Below, piece after piece: positions 34,232-43,054 of a stretch of DNA of 64,000 bases (position 1 is the first letter of the stretch; every line of letters starts with the position of its first letter). The notes below the pieces were generated by a model that was not told where the DNA came from, ran no database searches, and saw nothing but the letters and a program-made list of their open reading frames with translations. The stretch comes from Bordetella genomosp. 8. GTDB lineage: Bacteria > Pseudomonadota > Gammaproteobacteria > Burkholderiales > Burkholderiaceae_B. The stretch is from contig NZ_CP021108.1 in NCBI RefSeq assembly GCF_002119685.1, positions 6,014,001-6,078,000 on the forward strand. Reading direction: 5' to 3'. The position numbers were made by a program, and so were the translations under genes.

Positions 34232-34654
34232 TCACCGCACCACGATGCTGGGCCGCGGGCTCAGCGTCATGACGTCGCCGCTGGAGAGCGATGCGTAGAT
34301 GTCGATGGTGTACGCGAGCGCGGTGCACGCCCCTTCGGCGATGCCGGTGTACGCGGCGTCGCCGGCATCCGGTGATACCCCCGGCACGCCGGTGTAACCC
34401 CACGCCTGGATATCGCTGATCGACTGGATCATGAAGGTGGACGTCGAGTTGGGATTCAATGGCTCGACGCGCCAGCAGATCTTGTCGTTCAGGCTGGCGA
34501 CGGTGGTCATGCCGGGGTTTCCCTGCGGCATGCTGCCGGACGCCACGCGGTTGTCGACGATATAGACCCCGTTCACCGAACCGTCCTGCAGATTGTTCTC
34601 GTCGATGAGGATGCGGATCTGGATATCGCAGTCCGTGGTGGGTGGGTTGGCCAT
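34232..34654 (-). CDS. AidA/PixA-like inclusion body family protein (first copy)
   Basis: 140 residues, no signal peptide. IQIRILIDENNLQDGSVNGV, then YIVDNRVASGSMPQG and KICWRVEPLNPNSTSTFMI, parallel to the downstream paralog; it ends MTLSPRPSIVVR without the YWDP tail. Two ATGs are close (34660, 34654); GGAG is spaced best for 34654. First gene of a three-gene leftward operon. The family assignment rests on pattern similarity to AidA/PixA and is moderately sure. Confidence 0.62.
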   Translation of the reverse strand: MANPPTTDCDIQIRILIDENNLQDGSVNGVYIVDNRVASGSMPQGNPGMTTVASLNDKICWRVEPLNPNSTSTFMIQSISDIQAWGYTGVPGVSPDAGDAAYTGIAEGACTALAYTIDIYASLSSGDVMTLSPRPSIVVR

Positions 34655-34994
34655 GGTCATCTCCGTATGTGCGCTGCGCGGTTGCCGGCACAAGGGTGCG
34701 TGCGTTTCGCGGCGTACCGTCACGCTATCGCATGCGCCACGGCATGGCGCGGCGCCGCGCCATAACCTTTTGTATCGGCGTGCTAGCGGGCAGCGCGTCG
34801 CCCGGGCCGGAAATACCCGCGGACGCGTCACCCAGCGTCCTCATCCTTTGTGGCGTCCGTGCGTCCGCAATTTGGGAATTTGATGAAAATTTGACGCACC
34901 GTCATTGACACTGGCGCGCAGAAAAACTTCCGCGAGCGACATGCCCTCGATATCCACGGCGCGCAACGCGGCGCGGCCGCAGGGGCGCCGAACA
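34655..34994. other. 340-bp intergenic region before the AidA/PixA-like operon and the kinase gene
   Basis: Divergent promoter region. GC-rich near the AidA/PixA-like start and AT-rich around 34868-34915, where TTGACG and TTGACA occur (plus strand) close together. These may be -35 elements for the rightward kinase gene. No clear palindrome, lux-box-like element or small gene could be supported. Confidence 0.5.
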
Positions 34995-36260
34995 ATGGAT
35001 ACTCCCAGGACCGCCAACACATCCAGATGCGCGCAGGTCCTGCGCTCCCTCATCGACCCTGGCCGGGGCCCGCGCCTTCCGTGGGTCATGCTGCGTCCGC
35101 GCGACTTCGACGGCGAGGACATCTTCGAAGGCGACTTCGACTTCCTCATCGACGAGGCGCGCTTCGACGAGATACTGGCCCGCGTGTTCGCCATCTGCCA
35201 GGAAGCCGGCGTCAGCTTCATCCTGCGCCAGTCATCGCCCTTCAAGCGGCAGATCGAGCTGTTGCACGACGACCAGCACCGCGTAACCCTGGAGTTCTGG
35301 CCGCACGCCGAACTGCGCACGCGCGGCGACGTCGGCCGGCTGAGCCGAGGCGGCGTCGACTACGCCACCTATGAGCGGCTGGACGCCAGGAATCGTGAGG
35401 CGCTCCTGGCCGCGCTGTTCCTGCTGCACCTGCACCACAAGCGCAAGAAGCTGGATGTGCCGCTGGTGCGCGATCGCCTTGCGTACTTCGCCGACCGTGT
35501 CGCGGATATCCCGGGATTGAGCGGCGCCATGCGCGGCCTGCTGGCCGGCACCGTGGGACTGGACGCCGCGCACCATACCGCGACGGCCTACCTGCTCGAA
35601 CACAACATCCCGACCGTCTCGCCCATCGCCATCGCGTTCAAGCGCCTGGCATGGCGCATACGGCGCCTTGCGCACTGGCCTTCCTGGCGCACGATCGCGG
35701 TGGTCGGGCCGGACGGCAGCGGCAAGGGCACGCTGATCGACGCCGTCCAGGCCAGTCCGCTGGGACGGCGCTTCCGTTTCAAGCGCTTCAAGCGCCTGTT
35801 CCGCAAACCGCTGTTCTACTGGGGCCGGGAGCCGCGCAACGTGCGCGAGGAAAAAAGGCTCTGGCTGGTCCTTCCCGTCGCGTGGATCGCCTTCTCGCTG
35901 GCGCAGCTGTTCGGCGGCTGGCGCCGCCCGCTGGTGCTGGACCGCTACTTCTACGATTACTTCGTCCGCAACGTCCGCCTCACCGCGACGCAGCCCTTCC
36001 GGCGCATCGCGGCCTATGGCGCATGCAGCGCGCTGGCCCCGCCGCCGCGGCATCTCATCGTCGCCACCTGTCCGCCGGACGTCATCCACCAGCGTAAACA
36101 GGAAATGTCGCGCGAGGCCATCGAATCCCTGTACGCCATGTACCTGGATCAGGTCCGGCGCGGCCGGCTCCCCGCCACGCTGTTCTGCCACACAGGCGTC
36201 AGCATGGAAGAATCAAGCCGGCACGCACTGCTTTTTCTTGGGCACCCAGAGCCGGCTTGA
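34995..36260 (+). CDS. Nucleotidyltransferase-like and thymidylate-kinase-like two-domain protein
   Basis: 421 residues. Residues about 25-200 resemble a nucleotidyltransferase-fold domain: EGDFDFLID (Asp47 and Asp49) and then VTLEFWPHAEL. Residues about 232-421 are a P-loop kinase: VVGPDGSGKGT at 236-246 and LDRYFYDYFV at 315-324, as in thymidylate kinases. Such fusions occur near surface-polysaccharide genes; the substrate is unknown. The start at 34995 has a weak AGGGGCG upstream. The 3' end overlaps the convergent YrbL-like gene by 48 bases, and the two may act on the same surface glycan; that link is inference. Confidence 0.65.
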   Translation: MDTPRTANTSRCAQVLRSLIDPGRGPRLPWVMLRPRDFDGEDIFEGDFDFLIDEARFDEILARVFAICQEAGVSFILRQSSPFKRQIELLHDDQHRVTLEFWPHAELRTRGDVGRLSRGGVDYATYERLDARNREALLAALFLLHLHHKRKKLDVPLVRDRLAYFADRVADIPGLSGAMRGLLAGTVGLDAAHHTATAYLLEHNIPTVSPIAIAFKRLAWRIRRLAHWPSWRTIAVVGPDGSGKGTLIDAVQASPLGRRFRFKRFKRLFRKPLFYWGREPRNVREEKRLWLVLPVAWIAFSLAQLFGGWRRPLVLDRYFYDYFVRNVRLTATQPFRRIAAYGACSALAPPPRHLIVATCPPDVIHQRKQEMSREAIESLYAMYLDQVRRGRLPATLFCHTGVSMEESSRHALLFLGHPEPA

Positions 36261-36884
36261 CCGGTCGCGCAGCATGTCCAGCGTTTTCTCGCGGAACGAC
36301 CGGGCCTTGTGCCGCGCGGCCCATTGCTCCAGCGCCGTGAACCTGCAGCGGGCCCAATACTTGAAGTCGAAGTGCCGCGTGCCCAGGCCGTCGACGAACA
36401 CCAGATAGGCGCGTCCTTCCAGCGACGACTCCCGCACCAGGAAGTTGTCGATGCCATAGTCGGCCAGGATGACGTTATTGCGGATCAGCCAGTCGCAGGC
36501 CTCGTAGACCAGGCCCACGGCTTCCATTTCGCTGATCAGTCCGCCGCGCAAGGCCTGCGACAAGGTCGGACAGGGCGTGCCGTCCGGCCGCTGCACCAGG
36601 TCCACCACCAGGCCGCGGCCACGATTGGTCTGTACCCAGCCGTGCACACGCGGCAGGTGCGGCCCTTTGACGCCCGACCGTTCCAGGTGGACGCTGTAGT
36701 GCAGGTCGATGTCGTTCTGCGCCCGTTCATGCTGTGGCTTCGCCACCTTGACCCCAAGCGCGCGGTTCAAGGGATGCCGCCAGACCTCGCGATCATGGCC
36801 GGCGCCTATCTTCTCGGCAAGCACCAACACGACGTCCTGACCCGCGGCGGTCTTGCACGACCACTCCGGAGGAAGTGTGCTCAT
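36213..36884 (-). CDS. YrbL-like protein kinase-fold protein
   Basis: 223 residues. IGAGHDREVWRHP is the glycine-loop region, VKVAKP holds the likely ATP-binding Lys, ADYGIDNFLV gives the catalytic-loop pattern Asp-x4-Asn, and VFVDGLG stands in for DFG. This matches the YrbL family, related to LPS-core kinases (WaaP/KdkA). The substrate is unproven; a sugar of the envelope is the usual guess. The start ATG sits in one arm of an inverted repeat and lacks a Shine-Dalgarno sequence. The 3' end overlaps the convergent kinase gene. Confidence 0.72.
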   Translation of the reverse strand: MSTLPPEWSCKTAAGQDVVLVLAEKIGAGHDREVWRHPLNRALGVKVAKPQHERAQNDIDLHYSVHLERSGVKGPHLPRVHGWVQTNRGRGLVVDLVQRPDGTPCPTLSQALRGGLISEMEAVGLVYEACDWLIRNNVILADYGIDNFLVRESSLEGRAYLVFVDGLGTRHFDFKYWARCRFTALEQWAARHKARSFREKTLDMLRDRSSRLWVPKKKQCVPA

Positions 36885-36953
36885 GAAATATTGTTGTCGT
36901 TGGCTTCTTCATTATTCTGGGTGCGATTCCATTGACATGACAACGATATTTCA
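36884..36953 (-). promoter_or_regulatory. Inverted repeat enclosing the yrbL-like start codon
   Basis: Arms 36884-36898 and 36939-36953 pair at 14 of 15 positions around a 40-base loop. In the leftward mRNA the 3' arm runs into the AUG itself, so a folded leader would hide the start site. The flanking gap 36885-37172 holds nothing else except the ssb terminator. Confidence 0.6.
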
Positions 36954-37113
36954 GGCGCCGTCGCGCCCCGACAACGCGGGGCAGAAAAAACGTCTTGTGG
37001 CTCAACGACTTGCAAACAGATGAGCTCCCGACGGACCGGACATTTACAAAAATTCGACGCGTGCGGTGCTATCGGCGAAGGCCACCATGCAAGGAACCCG
37101 AAGCCATCGCAAA

Positions 37114-37147
37114 GAAAAAACCCCTGCGCAGCCAGGCTGGGCAGGGG
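37114..37147 (-). terminator. Rho-independent terminator of ssb
   Basis: On the minus strand, CCCCTGC ... GCAGGGG (37141-37147 with 37121-37127), with inner pairs AGCC/GGCT, is followed by a run of six T. It lies 26 bases after the ssb stop. Textbook intrinsic terminator. Confidence 0.9.
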
Positions 37148-37172
37148 TCTTCCGGAAAACGGACCGGGACGT

Positions 37173-37697
37173 TCAGAACGGAATATCGTCGTCCATGTCC
37201 GTCAGGTTCGCCGCGCCGCCGCCACCGCCGGCGGGCGGGCTGGCCGGACGCTGCGGCGCCGGGCGCTGGGCCTGCTGGCGCGGGGCCCGTTGCGGGGCGT
37301 CGTCGTATCCGCCACCACCGCCGCCACCGCCGCCGAAACCACCACCGCCTTCGCCGCCTTCACGGCCGCCCAGCATCTGCATCTGGTCGGCCACGACTTC
37401 GGTACTGTAGCGGTCGGCGCCGGTGTCCTTGTCCTGCCATTTGCGCGTCTTCAGGCGGCCTTCGATATAGACCGAACGGCCCTTCTTGAGGTATTCGCCG
37501 GCGATTTCCGCCAGACGGTTGTACATGACCACGCGATGCCATTCGGTTTCTTCGCGCCGCTCGCCGGAGGCCTTGTCCTTCCACTGCGACGTCGTCGCGA
37601 CGGACAGATTGCAGATGGCGCTGCCTTCGGGGCTGTAGCGCACTTCGGGATCGCGCCCGAGGTTGCCGACGAGGATGACTTTATTGACAGATGCCAT
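37173..37697 (-). CDS. ssb: Single-stranded DNA-binding protein
   Basis: 174 residues. The OB-fold at 1-110 begins [20 protein letters not shown] and contains [21 protein letters not shown] Gly-rich disordered linker ([14 protein letters not shown] region) leads to the acidic tip DMDDDIPF that recruits repair and replication partners. It is a tetrameric ssDNA-coating protein for replication, recombination and repair. Single-gene unit with its own terminator. Confidence 0.98.
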   Translation of the reverse strand: MASVNKVILVGNLGRDPEVRYSPEGSAICNLSVATTSQWKDKASGERREETEWHRVVMYNRLAEIAGEYLKKGRSVYIEGRLKTRKWQDKDTGADRYSTEVVADQMQMLGGREGGEGGGGFGGGGGGGGGYDDAPQRAPRQQAQRPAPQRPASPPAGGGGGAANLTDMDDDIPF

Positions 37698-37762
37698 GTG
37701 CTGATTTCCCTAGATTGCCCATCCCGGAAGGGTCCATGGGGCAAATAACTTCATTTGAATGT

Positions 37763-37787
37763 GCGTCGCGCCGGATCGGAGCGACGC
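37763..37787. other. GC-rich hairpin between ssb and the MFS gene
   Basis: GCGTCGC (37763-37769) and GCGACGC (37781-37787) pair perfectly. It sits in the 268-bp gap 37698-37965, which also must hold the ssb promoter. It may end leftward transcription from the MFS gene, though the following T content is low. Confidence 0.35.
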
Positions 37788-37965
37788 GATCCCGCGCTGT
37801 GCTGATCAGGCGCCCGACGTCGGATGCGTCCGTCGGCCCGGACAGCGATACGGCAAGCTTACCGCACCTGGGGGCCGAATTTTACCGGCGTGGACAAAAC
37901 CGTCGCGCTCGCCCTGCACAGCCATGCCCCAAGGTCGGGCCAGCCCCTGCGTGATCGAGTCCGCG

Positions 37966-39150
37966 TCAGCCCAGCGGTTTCAAGCCCCAGGTGGCCGCCA
38001 GCCACACCACCGAAAGACCGGCCACCGTCAGGAACACGGCGCTCGGCCCCGCATGGGCAGCCAGTATCCCGCCCAGCGCCCCGCCGCAGAACAGGCCGGC
38101 CGCCTGCGACGTGTTGTAGAAGCCCAGCGCCAGCCCCTTGTACGCCGCCGGCGCGACGCGCGAGACCAGCGACGGCTGCAGGGCTTCCAGCACGTTGAAC
38201 ATCACGAAGAACAGGGTCAGCAGCACCAGCATGGCGTGGAAACTGCCCTGCCCCCAGCGCATCAAGCCCAGCACCACGATCAATCCCCCCACCGCGCCGA
38301 CCAGCGCGCCGCGGTGCGCGCGATACTTCTCGGCCACGAACACCACGGGCACCATCAGCACGAAGGACGCCACGATGACGGGCAGGTAGATTTCCCACAG
38401 GTCGTGCACGTCCAGGCCGTCCAGCCGGGCCATCAGCGCGGGCACGACCACGAACAGCGAAACCTGGATCAGGTGCAGGCAGAACACGCCGAAATTCAGC
38501 CGCAGCAGGTCGCCGTGCAGCAATACCTGGGACGGCCGGGCACCCCGCATGGTCCGGTTGCCGCTCAGCGGCACGACCGGCACCCACCAGCGCGCCACGG
38601 CGAAGCTGAGCACGCCCAGGCAGGCGATGGTCCAGAACAGGCCGGGCAAGCCCCACCAGCCGGTCAGCAGCGGCGCGGCCACCAGCGACACGGCGAAGGA
38701 CACGCCGATGGACGCGCCGACCATGGCCATCGCGCGGGTGCGGACCTCGTCGCGCGTAGCGTCGGCGATCCAGGCGGTGATGGCGGCGGAGATCGCTCCG
38801 GCGCCCTGTACCGCGCGGCCGATGGTGATCCAGAAAACATTGGGGGACAGGGCACAGATCACGCTGCCCACGACGAACAGCACCAGGCCCAGCAGCACCA
38901 CCGGACGCCGGCCCCAGCGGTCCGACGCCAGCCCGAACGGTATCTGCAGCACCGCCTGCGTCAGCCCGTAGATGCCCATCGCCAGCCCGACCTTGGCAGG
39001 ATCGTTGCCGCCGGGCAGGCCGCGCGCGGCCACCGCGAACACTGGCAAAAGCAGGAACAGCCCCAACATACGACAGGCAAACAACCCTGCCAGGGCGATG
39101 CTGGTGCGTCTTTCGTTGGGAGTCAGCTGAAGGCGGGGGCGTGACGGCAT
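37966..39150 (-). CDS. MFS transporter, YajR-like
   Basis: 394 residues, 12 helices. SDRWGRRPVVLLGLVLFVVG is motif A after helix 2; GRAVQGAGAISAAITAW follows. N-terminal TSIALAGLFACRMLGLFLLL is as in YajR. The gene lies between ssb and uvrA, an order I recall from Bordetella relatives. Proton-coupled export is expected; the substrate is unknown. The start at 39150 is the first plausible ATG of the hydrophobic core; upstream in-frame sequence overlaps uvrA. Confidence 0.88.
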   Translation of the reverse strand: MPSRPRLQLTPNERRTSIALAGLFACRMLGLFLLLPVFAVAARGLPGGNDPAKVGLAMGIYGLTQAVLQIPFGLASDRWGRRPVVLLGLVLFVVGSVICALSPNVFWITIGRAVQGAGAISAAITAWIADATRDEVRTRAMAMVGASIGVSFAVSLVAAPLLTGWWGLPGLFWTIACLGVLSFAVARWWVPVVPLSGNRTMRGARPSQVLLHGDLLRLNFGVFCLHLIQVSLFVVVPALMARLDGLDVHDLWEIYLPVIVASFVLMVPVVFVAEKYRAHRGALVGAVGGLIVVLGLMRWGQGSFHAMLVLLTLFFVMFNVLEALQPSLVSRVAPAAYKGLALGFYNTSQAAGLFCGGALGGILAAHAGPSAVFLTVAGLSVVWLAATWGLKPLG

Positions 39151-39302
39151 GCGGGGGAATCGGGTCTGCTGCGCGCGATCTGATTGTTGTGGAACGGCGG
39201 GTAAACGCGACGCCCGTGCAGAACGGCCTGGCCACGACCCCGAACACGGACGAATTCGGCGCGCTATAGTACCAAGTTGGCCTTTGGAATTGCTTAAACC
39301 CG

Positions 39303-42200
39303 ATGGACGCGATACGCATTCGGGGTGCACGCACCCACAACCTGAAGAACGTTTCGCTGGATCTGCCCCGGCAGAAACTGGTGGTGATAACGGGTCTGTC
39401 CGGTTCGGGCAAGTCTTCGCTCGCGTTCGACACACTATACGCGGAAGGCCAGCGCCGATACGTTGAAAGCCTTTCGGCTTACGCGAGGCAGTTCCTGCAA
39501 CTGATGGACAAGCCGGATGTCGATCTGATCGAGGGCCTGTCCCCGGCGATTTCCATCGAGCAGAAGGCCGCGGGCCATAACCCCCGCTCCACCGTCGGTA
39601 CCATCACCGAAATCCACGATTACCTGCGCCTGCTGTTCGCCCGCGTCGGCACGCCGTATTGCCCCGACCACGGCCTGCCGCTGCAGGCGCAGAGCGTCAG
39701 CCAGATGGTCGATACCGTGCTGGGCTGGCAGGCGGACACGCGCCTGGCGATCCTCGCGCCTGTGGCGCGTGCCCGCAAGGGCACCTTCGAAGACGAAATC
39801 GCCAGCCTCCAGGCGCAGGGCTATGTGCGCCTGCGCGTCGATGGGCAGATGGTCGAAATCGACAGCCTGCCGGCGTTGAAGAAAACCGAAAAACACGACA
39901 TCGACGTCGTGATCGACCGGCTGCGCGTGCGCGCCGAAAGCGGGCAGCGCCTGGCGGAAAGCTTCGAAACCGCACTGGCATTGGCCGACGGCCGGGTCGT
40001 GGCGCTGGACATGGACGGCGCGCACGAACACGTATTTTCCAGCCGCTACGCCTGTCCCGTGTGCAGCCACAGCCTGCCCGAACTCGAGCCGCGGCTGTTC
40101 AGCTTCAACAACCCGATGGGCGCCTGCCCCAGTTGCGACGGCATCGGCCAGGTAGGCTTCTTCGATCCCAAGCGCGTAGTGGCATTTCCGGAGCTCAGCC
40201 TGGCGGCCGGCGCGATCCGTGGCTGGGATCGCCGCAATGCCTTCACGCATTCGCTGCTGACCAGCCTGGCCGCGCATTACGAATTCGATATCGAAGCGCC
40301 TTTCGAAGCGCTGCCGGAATCCGTGCGCGACAAGGTGCTGTACGGTTCGGGCGAAGAGGAAATCGCCTTCGTCTATCTGAACGAAAAAGGCCGCAGCACC
40401 GTCAAGCGCCACGTCTTCGAAGGCGTGATTCCCAATCTGGAACGGCGCTGGAAGGAAACCGATTCGGCCACCGTGCGCGAAGAACTGGGCAAGTACCGCA
40501 ACATCAAGGTCTGCCCCGCCTGCCACGGCTCGCGGCTGCGCGCCGAAGCGCGCCACGTGCTGATCGGCGCCGAAAAGCGTGACGACAGCGAACGGCGCGG
40601 CCTGGCGATCTACGAAGTGGAAGGCATGCCGCTGTCGGACTGCCTGCGCTGGTTCCAGGAACTGGCGCTGGCCGGCGCCAAGCAGGAAATCGCGCAGCGC
40701 ATCGTGCGCGAGATCGAAGCCCGGCTCAGCTTCCTGAACAACGTGGGCTTGAACTACCTTTCCCTGGACCGCAGCGCGGATACGATCTCCGGCGGCGAGG
40801 CCCAGCGCATCCGCCTGGCCAGCCAGATCGGTTCTGGCCTGACCGGCGTGATGTACGTGCTGGACGAGCCCTCCATCGGGCTGCACCAGCGCGACAACGA
40901 CCGCCTGATCGGTACCCTGCAGCATCTCAGGGACCTGGGCAACAGCGTCATCGTGGTCGAGCATGACGAAGACATGATCCGTTCCGCGGACTGGGTCGTG
41001 GACATGGGCCCCGGCGCCGGCGAACACGGCGGCCAGGTGGTGGCGCAGGGCACGCCGGCGCAAGTGCAGGACGACGCGCAATCGCTCACCGGCCAGTACC
41101 TGAGCGGCCGCCGCGCCATCCAGGTGCCCGAGCGTCGTCCCGTCAATGACGAGCTGCCCTGGCTGGTGGTGGCCGGCGCCAGCGGCAACAACCTGAAGAA
41201 CGTCGACCTGCGGGTGCCCGCCGGCCGCCTGGTCTGCGTGACCGGCGTATCCGGATCGGGCAAATCCACGCTGATCAACGATACGCTGGCGGTGGCCGTG
41301 TCGCGCCAGCTGCATCACGCCCAGGCCGAACCGGCGCCGTTCGTGGCGCTGGAAGGACTGGAGCATTTCGACAAGATCATCAGCGTCGACCAGAGCCCGA
41401 TCGGCCGCACGCCGCGCAGCAACCCCGCGACGTACACCGGGCTCTTCACGCCCATCCGCGAACTGTTCGCCGGCGTGCCGGAAGCGCGTACGCGCGGCTA
41501 CGATCCCGGACGTTTCAGCTTCAACGTCAAGGGCGGCCGCTGCGAAGCCTGCCAGGGCGACGGCGTGGTCAAGGTCGAAATGCATTTCCTGCCGGATATG
41601 TACGTGCCCTGCGACGTCTGCCAGGGCAAGCGCTACAACCGCGAAACGCTGGAAATCCGCTACCGCGGCCGCAACGTCAGCGAAGTGCTGGACCTTACCG
41701 TCGAACAGGCGCTGGAATATTTCGACTCGGTGCCCGCCATCTCGCGCAAGCTGCACACGCTGATGGACGTGGGGCTGTCCTACCTGCGCCTGGGCCAGAG
41801 CGCCACCACGCTGTCGGGAGGCGAAGCGCAGCGCGTCAAGCTGTCGCAGGAACTGTCCAGGCGCAGCACCGGCCGCACCCTGTACATCCTGGACGAGCCC
41901 ACCACCGGGCTGCATTTCCGCGACATCGAACTGCTGCTGAAGGTGCTGAACCAGCTGGTCGACGCCGGCAACACGGTGCTGATCATCGAGCACAACCTGG
42001 ACGTCATCAAGACCGCCGACTGGGTGGTCGACATGGGTCCGGAAGGTGGCGACGGCGGCGGCCGCGTGGTGGCGCAAGGCACCCCGGAAGACGTGGCGCG
42101 GACGGCGGGCAGCCACACCGGACACTACCTGCAACGCGTGCTGGAGGCCGCCAACGCCGTGCCGCCCGCCGCGACGCCGCTGCGCAGGAAGGCGAAGTAG
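39303..42200 (+). CDS. uvrA: Excinuclease ABC subunit A
   Basis: 965 residues. Two ABC modules: Walker [10 protein letters not shown] (about 31-39) and GVSGSGKST (about 648-656). ABC signatures [12 protein letters not shown] and [13 protein letters not shown]. Zinc sites: CPVC ... CPSC and CEAC ... CDVC. It recognises damaged DNA with UvrB in nucleotide excision repair. An SOS box of the CTGT-N8-ACAG type was not found in the 152-bp upstream gap. Divergent from the MFS gene. Confidence 0.98.
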   Translation: MDAIRIRGARTHNLKNVSLDLPRQKLVVITGLSGSGKSSLAFDTLYAEGQRRYVESLSAYARQFLQLMDKPDVDLIEGLSPAISIEQKAAGHNPRSTVGTITEIHDYLRLLFARVGTPYCPDHGLPLQAQSVSQMVDTVLGWQADTRLAILAPVARARKGTFEDEIASLQAQGYVRLRVDGQMVEIDSLPALKKTEKHDIDVVIDRLRVRAESGQRLAESFETALALADGRVVALDMDGAHEHVFSSRYACPVCSHSLPELEPRLFSFNNPMGACPSCDGIGQVGFFDPKRVVAFPELSLAAGAIRGWDRRNAFTHSLLTSLAAHYEFDIEAPFEALPESVRDKVLYGSGEEEIAFVYLNEKGRSTVKRHVFEGVIPNLERRWKETDSATVREELGKYRNIKVCPACHGSRLRAEARHVLIGAEKRDDSERRGLAIYEVEGMPLSDCLRWFQELALAGAKQEIAQRIVREIEARLSFLNNVGLNYLSLDRSADTISGGEAQRIRLASQIGSGLTGVMYVLDEPSIGLHQRDNDRLIGTLQHLRDLGNSVIVVEHDEDMIRSADWVVDMGPGAGEHGGQVVAQGTPAQVQDDAQSLTGQYLSGRRAIQVPERRPVNDELPWLVVAGASGNNLKNVDLRVPAGRLVCVTGVSGSGKSTLINDTLAVAVSRQLHHAQAEPAPFVALEGLEHFDKIISVDQSPIGRTPRSNPATYTGLFTPIRELFAGVPEARTRGYDPGRFSFNVKGGRCEACQGDGVVKVEMHFLPDMYVPCDVCQGKRYNRETLEIRYRGRNVSEVLDLTVEQALEYFDSVPAISRKLHTLMDVGLSYLRLGQSATTLSGGEAQRVKLSQELSRRSTGRTLYILDEPTTGLHFRDIELLLKVLNQLVDAGNTVLIIEHNLDVIKTADWVVDMGPEGGDGGGRVVAQGTPEDVARTAGSHTGHYLQRVLEAANAVPPAATPLRRKAK

Positions 42201-42211
42201 ACTGCGAAGGA

Positions 42212-42240
42212 CGGCGTCTCCGCGCGGGGCGGACACGCCG
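42212..42240 (+). terminator. Hairpin after uvrA
   Basis: Arms 42212-42223 and 42229-42240 pair at 11 of 12 positions around GCGGG, 11 bases after the uvrA stop. There is no T-run, so termination efficiency is uncertain. Confidence 0.5.
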
Positions 42241-42272
42241 CTGCAAACAAGCCCGATTATCCTGGAGCGTCC

Positions 42273-42938
42273 ATGTACACCCTTCTGATCGGCAATAAAA
42301 ACTATTCGTCGTGGTCGCTGCGGCCGTGGCTGGCGTTGAGCGTGGGCGGCATTCCGTTCAAGGAAGAAAAGCTGACGCTGTTCACGCCCGAATTCGCGGC
42401 GCGGCTGGCGCCGCTGACGCCGTCGGGCACGGTGCCCTTGCTGCTGGATGGCGATTTCGCCGTCTGGGATTCCCTGGCCATCTGCGAATACGCGGCTGAA
42501 CGCCATCCGCAGGCGCGGCTGTGGCCCGCCGACCCGCGCGCCCGGGCCCGCGCACGTTCCCTGGCCGCGCAGATGCACAGCGGCTTCGCCGATCTGCGCA
42601 ATGTCCTGCCCATGAACATCGAAGCGCTGTTACCCGGCATAGAGATTTCGCCCGCGGCGCAGCAGGACATCTCGCGCGTGCAGGCGATCTGGCAGGATAC
42701 GCGGGCGGAATACGGCCAGGGCGGCCCCTTCCTGTTCGGCGCGTTTTCCATCGCGGACGCGTTCTTCGCGCCGGTGGTGTCCCGCTTCATCACCTACGGC
42801 GTCACCGCCGCCGCGGGCCCGGTGCGCGAGTACATGGACGCCATCCTGGCGCTGCCGGCCATGCAGGCGTGGATGCGCGACGCCAGGGCGGAAGGCATCT
42901 TCCTGCCGCCCGACGAGCCCTATCGCACGCAACGCTGA
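42273..42938 (+). CDS. Glutathione S-transferase family protein
   Basis: 221 residues. The thioredoxin-like N-domain is at 1-80: MYTLLIGNKNYSSWSLRPWL, where the SSWS serine is the likely glutathione-activating residue, and SGTVPLLLDGD contains the conserved cis-Pro; AVWDSLAICEYAAE binds the glutamyl part. The helical C-domain contains FLFGAFSIADAFFAPVV. It conjugates or handles glutathione thiols in the cytoplasm; the substrate is unknown. A short leader separates it from uvrA. Confidence 0.92.
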   Translation: MYTLLIGNKNYSSWSLRPWLALSVGGIPFKEEKLTLFTPEFAARLAPLTPSGTVPLLLDGDFAVWDSLAICEYAAERHPQARLWPADPRARARARSLAAQMHSGFADLRNVLPMNIEALLPGIEISPAAQQDISRVQAIWQDTRAEYGQGGPFLFGAFSIADAFFAPVVSRFITYGVTAAAGPVREYMDAILALPAMQAWMRDARAEGIFLPPDEPYRTQR

Positions 42939-43054
42939 GCCGCCTGTCGAAATCCGCTGCCGTCGATCGTCGTGCTGGATACCGACAGGCGCGGGCAGGC
43001 GTGGACGCCTCGCTTCCCGCGCCCCCGCGATCCGCACTGAAAAGGAGAAGACAC

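Noticed and set aside
34655..34994. Lux-box-like site before the AidA/PixA-like genes (AidA is quorum-regulated in Burkholderia and Ralstonia)
   Set aside because: No dyad of the expected 18-20 bp type could be seen.
39151..39302. SOS (LexA) box before uvrA
   Set aside because: No CTGT-N8-ACAG-like sequence was found in the spacer, so no LexA site is claimed.
39435..42578. Long antisense open frame of 1047 codons opposite uvrA
   Set aside because: uvrA is certain on the plus strand; the antisense translation is low-complexity and resembles no protein.
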